A DNA stretch of 45,827 nt from NCBI RefSeq assembly GCF_002158995.1, contig NZ_LOHF01000034.1, positions 1,888 to 47,714 of the forward strand. Reading direction: 5' to 3'. Source of the stretch: Pseudomonas caspiana. GTDB lineage: Bacteria; Pseudomonadota; Gammaproteobacteria; Pseudomonadales; Pseudomonadaceae. The position numbers were made by a program, and so were the translations under genes. Every line of letters begins with the position of its first letter. The first letter of the stretch is position 1. The notes beneath the pieces were generated by a model, which was not told the origin of the DNA, did not search any database, and saw nothing but the letters and a program-made list of their open reading frames with translations. Positions 42,607 to 45,827 of this stretch are shown piece by piece.

Positions 42607-42678
42607 TGTAGGAGCTGCCGAGGGCTGCGAAGCGTTCATTCTGACATACCGAGATCGCAGCCTTCGGCAGATCCTACA
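42607..42678. repeat. Palindromic repeat, GTAGGAGCTGCCGAAGGCTGCG family, copy 3
   Basis: Arms TGTAGGAGCTGCCGAGGGCT-GCG and CGC-AGCCTTCGGCAGATCCTACA. Immediately beyond, 42693-42736 holds remnants of another type (GCGCGATAGCGCTGCGTCAGT, CTCCTACAG) resembling the 38439 repeat, so this is a composite of two families. Confidence 0.85.
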
Positions 42679-42825
42679 AGTCCAGTGTTTACGGCGCGAT
42701 AGCGCTGCGTCAGTAACAAAGGGCGATCTCCTACAGAAGATCTCAATTACAAGTGGCCAATGCCATTTACGCTGCAAATTTAAATCTATGCGCCTGAACT
42801 GAAGCTTTCACAACCTGAAACGTCA

Positions 42826-42862
42826 CGCAAAAAAAAGCCGCCCATCACAGGCGGCTCTTTTT
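42826..42862 (-). terminator. Rho-independent terminator of lysS
   Basis: AGCCGCC (42836-42842) pairs with GGCGGCT (42850-42856) around a 7-base loop. A-run on one side and T-run on the other make it usable in both directions; it lies just past the lysS stop. Confidence 0.92.
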
Positions 42863-42871
42863 TCACGTCAC

Positions 42872-44374
42872 TTACGCTTGTGGGCGCATGTGCGGGAAGA
42901 GAATCACGTCGCGGATCGACGGTGCATTGGTCAGCAGCATCACCAGGCGGTCGATGCCGATACCTTCACCGGCAGTCGGTGGCATGCCGTATTCCAGCGC
43001 ACGGACGAAGTCAGCGTCGTAATGCATGGCTTCATCATCGCCCGCGTCCTTGTCAGCAACCTGGGCCTGGAAGCGCTCAGCCTGATCTTCCGCGTCATTC
43101 AACTCAGAGTAAGCGTTGGCGATTTCACGGCCGCCGATGAACAGCTCGAAACGGTCAGTGACGTTCGGGTTTTCATCATTGCGGCGCGCCAGCGGCGACA
43201 CTTCGAACGGGTACTGGGTGATGAAGTGTGGCTGCTCAAGCTTGTGCTCGACCAGCTCTTCGAAAATCATTACCTGCAGTTTGCCCAGACCTTCAAAGCC
43301 CAGCACCTTGGCGCCGGCTTTCTTGGCAATGGCGCGAGCCTTGTCGATGTCTTGCAGGTCAGCAGCGGTCAGATCCGGGTTGTACTTGAGGATCGAATCG
43401 AACACCGACAGACGCACGAATGGTTCGCCGAAGTGGAAGACCTTGTCGCCGTATGGCACGTCGGTGGTACCCAGAACCAGTTGAGCCAGTTCGCGGAACA
43501 GCTCCTCGGTCAGGTCCATGTTGTCTTCGTAGTCCGCGTATGCCTGATAGAACTCAAGCATGGTGAACTCAGGGTTGTGACGGGTCGAGACGCCTTCGTT
43601 ACGGAAGTTGCGGTTGATCTCGAACACTTTCTCAAAGCCGCCAACCACCAGACGCTTCAGGTAAAGCTCAGGTGCGATACGCAGGAACATTTCCATGTCC
43701 AGCGCATTGTGGTGAGTTTCGAACGGCTTGGCTGCCGCGCCACCCGGAATGGTTTGCAACATCGGCGTTTCGACTTCAAGGAAGTCACGCTTCATCAGGA
43801 AGCTGCGGATGTGAGCGATGACCTGCGAACGCACGCGGAAGGTCTCGCGCACGTCTTCGTTGACGATCAGGTCAACGTAGCGCTGACGATAGCGCTGCTC
43901 GGTGTCGGTCAGGCCGTGGTGCTTGTCCGGCAGCGGGCGCAGGGATTTGGTCAGCAGACGCACGTGGGTCATTTCGACGTAGAGATCGCCCTTGCCCGAA
44001 CGCGCCAGGGTGCCTTCGGCAGCGATGATATCGCCCAGGTCCCAGGTTTTGACCGCAGCGAGGGTTTCTTCCGACAGGGTCTTGCGGTTGACGTAGACCT
44101 GGATGCGACCGGTCATGTCCTGAATCACCATGAACGAGCCACGGTTGAGCATGAGGCGACCGGCAACCTTGACCGGGATCGCAGCTTCAGCCAGCTCTTC
44201 CTTGGTCTTGTCCACGTACTGCTTCTGCAGGTCATTGCAGTAGCTGTCGCGGCGGAAGTCGTTGGGGAAGGCCTGACCCTTGGCGCGCTCGGCAGCAAGC
44301 TTTTCCTTGCGCAGGGCGATCAGGGTGTTTTCTTCCTGTTGCAGGGCTTGCGGGTCGAGTTGTTGGTCGCTCAT
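42872..44374 (-). CDS. lysS: Lysyl-tRNA synthetase, class II
   Basis: Charges tRNA-Lys in the cytosol. The 500-aa protein has the N-terminal OB-fold anticodon-binding domain (VAGRLMLNRGSFMVIQDMTGRIQVYV) and class II catalytic motifs: motif 1 around FLEVETPMLQ, motif 2 FRNEGVSTRHNPEFTMLEFYQAY and motif 3 GIGIDRLVMLL. ATG 44374 (MSDQQLDPQ) matches the family; an in-frame start 15 codons earlier does not. It lies 74 bp after prfB, the classic prfB-lysS pair. Confidence 0.97.
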   Translation of the reverse strand: MSDQQLDPQALQQEENTLIALRKEKLAAERAKGQAFPNDFRRDSYCNDLQKQYVDKTKEELAEAAIPVKVAGRLMLNRGSFMVIQDMTGRIQVYVNRKTLSEETLAAVKTWDLGDIIAAEGTLARSGKGDLYVEMTHVRLLTKSLRPLPDKHHGLTDTEQRYRQRYVDLIVNEDVRETFRVRSQVIAHIRSFLMKRDFLEVETPMLQTIPGGAAAKPFETHHNALDMEMFLRIAPELYLKRLVVGGFEKVFEINRNFRNEGVSTRHNPEFTMLEFYQAYADYEDNMDLTEELFRELAQLVLGTTDVPYGDKVFHFGEPFVRLSVFDSILKYNPDLTAADLQDIDKARAIAKKAGAKVLGFEGLGKLQVMIFEELVEHKLEQPHFITQYPFEVSPLARRNDENPNVTDRFELFIGGREIANAYSELNDAEDQAERFQAQVADKDAGDDEAMHYDADFVRALEYGMPPTAGEGIGIDRLVMLLTNAPSIRDVILFPHMRPQA

Positions 44375-44448
44375 GTCTTTAAATATTCCATCACAGGTTC
44401 GTTGCCCCCGCGTTTGCACGGGGGTCTTGAAGATCGAGGCTGACGGCC

Positions 44449-45544
44449 TTACAGCCCTTGTTTCAGGCTCGCGATCAGGTATTCGTCGATGTCGCCGTCC
44501 AGCACCTTGTCGCAGTCGCTGCGCTCGATGCTGGTCCGCAGATCCTTGATCCGCGAGGCGTCCAGCACGTAGGAACGGATCTGGTGACCCCAGCCGATAT
44601 CGGACTTGGTGTCTTCCAGCGCCTGGGAAGCGGCATTGCGTTTTTGCACTTCCTGCTCATACAAACGCGCCCGCAACATTTTCATCGCGGTGTCTTTGTT
44701 CGCGTGCTGGGAACGTTCGTTCTGGCAGCTCACCACGGTGTTGGTCGGTACGTGAGTAATCCGCACGGCCGAGTCAGTGGTATTTACGTGCTGACCACCG
44801 GCACCGGACGAGCGATAGGTATCGATACGCAGGTCCGACGGATTGATGTCGATTTCGATGTTGTCATCGATTTCCGGAGAAACGAAGACCGCCGAGAACG
44901 AGGTGTGACGACGGTTGCCGGAGTCGAACGGGCTCTTGCGCACCAGACGGTGAACGCCGATTTCGGTACGCAACCAGCCAAAGGCGTATTCGCCCTTGAT
45001 GTGCACGGTAGCGCCTTTGATACCGGCAACTTCACCGGCGGACAGCTCCATGATCGTGGCGTCAAAACCGCGTTTGTCAGCCCAGCGCAGGTACATGCGC
45101 AGCAGGATGTTGGCCCAGTCCTGAGCCTCGGTGCCGCCGGAACCGGCCTGGATATCGAGGTAGGCGTTGTTCGGGTCCATTTCACCGCTGAACATGCGCC
45201 GGAATTCGAGCTTCTCCAGCGATGCACGCAGGCGCTCGACCTCGGCAGCCACGTCATCGACGGCGGCCTGATCTTCTTCTTCGGCGGACATCAGCAGCAG
45301 GTCTTTGGCATCAGCCAGACCGGAGGACATCTCATCCAGGGTTTCCACGATCTGGGCCAGCAGGGAGCGCTCGCGGCCTAGTTCCTGGGCATAGCTGGGG
45401 TTGTTCCAGACATTTGGATCTTCGAGCTCGCGGTTAACTTCGGTCAGACGATCATGTTTGTGATCGTAGTCAAAGATACCCCCGAATGGTTTCGGAGCGC
45501 TCGGACAGGTCCTTGATGCTGTTTAGGATCGGGTTGATTTCCAT
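44449..45544 (-). CDS. prfB: Peptide chain release factor 2, programmed frameshift
   Basis: Recognises UGA and UAA stop codons and triggers peptide release. The coding sequence is in two frames: 24 codons from ATG 45544 (MEINPILNSIKDLSERSETI...) up to an in-frame TGA at 45472-45470, then +1 to DYDHKHDRLTEVNREL and on to the stop at 44449, giving 364 aa. The SPF anticodon-like tripeptide (VRKSPFDSG) and GGQ (GAGGQHVNTTDS) are both present. This is an intact RF2 gene, not a broken one. lysS follows. Confidence 0.97.
45469..45483 (-). promoter_or_regulatory. prfB +1 programmed frameshift site
   Basis: Minus-strand sequence GGGGGTATCTTTGAC: an internal Shine-Dalgarno-like GGGGG, the slippery CTT codon and the TGA stop followed by C. 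Low RF2 slows reading of the TGA and the ribosome slips +1 (CTT to TTT), so RF2 autoregulates its own synthesis. The same layout as in E. coli. Confidence 0.95.
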
Positions 45545-45721
45545 GGTGGGCAGCACTCGCAGGCGAAATTTTCAAAGCCGACGAGTATACCCGAGAGAAC
45601 CGGATGAAGGCAGCCCGTTGGGCAGTGGTTTGGCGTGAAAGCCACTGATGGGGAGTGATATCTGCAAACTCTGCGGTGATCTTATCGCGGCATAGGTCTA
45701 CACATCTTTCATGCATCGATC

Positions 45722-45827
45722 GTGTACATATCCGTTATAGCGGTGATGGCTGATATTCGTTGCGCTTTTACAGCGCCTCACTTTTGAAAGGAGCCGGAAG
45801 CCGGCCCAGCCAAAAGTAAGCAAAAGG
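45722..45827 (+). repeat. Dispersed Pseudomonas intergenic repeat, right copy
   Basis: Plus-strand copy of the element at 2-100, with GTGTACATATCCGTT, GCGCCTCACTTTTGA and CCGGAAGCCGGCCCAGCC. It may continue beyond the window. Preceding bases (TGCGGTGATCTTATCGCGG, about 45672-45690) may belong to the same element. Confidence 0.75.

Noticed and set aside
42878..44443. 521-codon plus-strand frame opposite lysS
   Set aside because: A shadow of the high-G+C lysS gene, whose class II motifs are unmistakable on the other strand.
45444..45716. 90-codon minus-strand frame over the prfB start
   Set aside because: It is in a different frame from both parts of prfB and has no features; the frameshifted prfB explains the region.

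Overview
The window is ordinary Pseudomonas chromosome, most likely of the fluorescens/syringae lineage. The evidence is the high G+C coding style, the gene order (dapC-dapD-csdA-csdE, then plsB, then tsaB-adk-ppc-lptF-lysS-prfB) and several families of short palindromic intergenic repeats typical of that genus. I recognise families from sequence motifs and recalled synteny; no database search was run.

Layout. 1-10.9 kb is core metabolism: map, glnD (nitrogen sensing), dapC, a CPA1 Na+/H+ antiporter, an ArsC/Spx-like protein, dapD, the csdA-csdE sulfur-transfer pair and convergent tcdA. 10.9-15.9 kb is an accessory insert between tcdA and dapE. It holds three minus-strand genes of visibly lower G+C and different codon use (ATP-grasp ligase, FAD/NAD(P)-binding oxidoreductase, AbrB-type membrane transporter), then a plus-strand module: an operator-like palindrome, a likely structured RNA resembling the P4-phage immunity/Ash region, and a small DUF3077-like protein. 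15.9-21.9 kb returns to core genes (dapE, an rlmA-like gene, a conserved small protein, plsB, a DUF4197 protein). 22.0-27.0 kb is an RND pump plus adaptor with a divergent TetR regulator and a clear inverted-repeat operator, the whole unit bracketed by two copies of one palindromic repeat. 27.1-36.3 kb carries rsmJ, a hypothetical protein with an internal duplication, an extensin-like protein, a PEP mutase-family enzyme, a DUF72 protein, tsaB, adk and ppc. 36.5-45.5 kb carries a small conserved protein, two envelope lipoproteins including an LptF-like OmpA protein, a lipoprotein hydrolase, a DUF1704/QEGLA protein, a lipoprotein, a TetR regulator, lysS and prfB with its programmed +1 frameshift.

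How the genes work together. dapC, dapD and dapE supply three consecutive steps of diaminopimelate/lysine synthesis. csdA/csdE and tcdA form the known Csd sulfur/tRNA-t6A link, and tsaB also belongs to t6A synthesis. The best candidate for something undescribed is the 11.06-14.81 kb ligase-oxidoreductase-transporter cassette, which looks like a compact small-molecule pathway with its own transporter. Next to it, the P4-immunity-like RNA leader plus DUF3077-like gene is the second candidate. The first and last ~100 bases of the window are inverted copies of one dispersed repeat.
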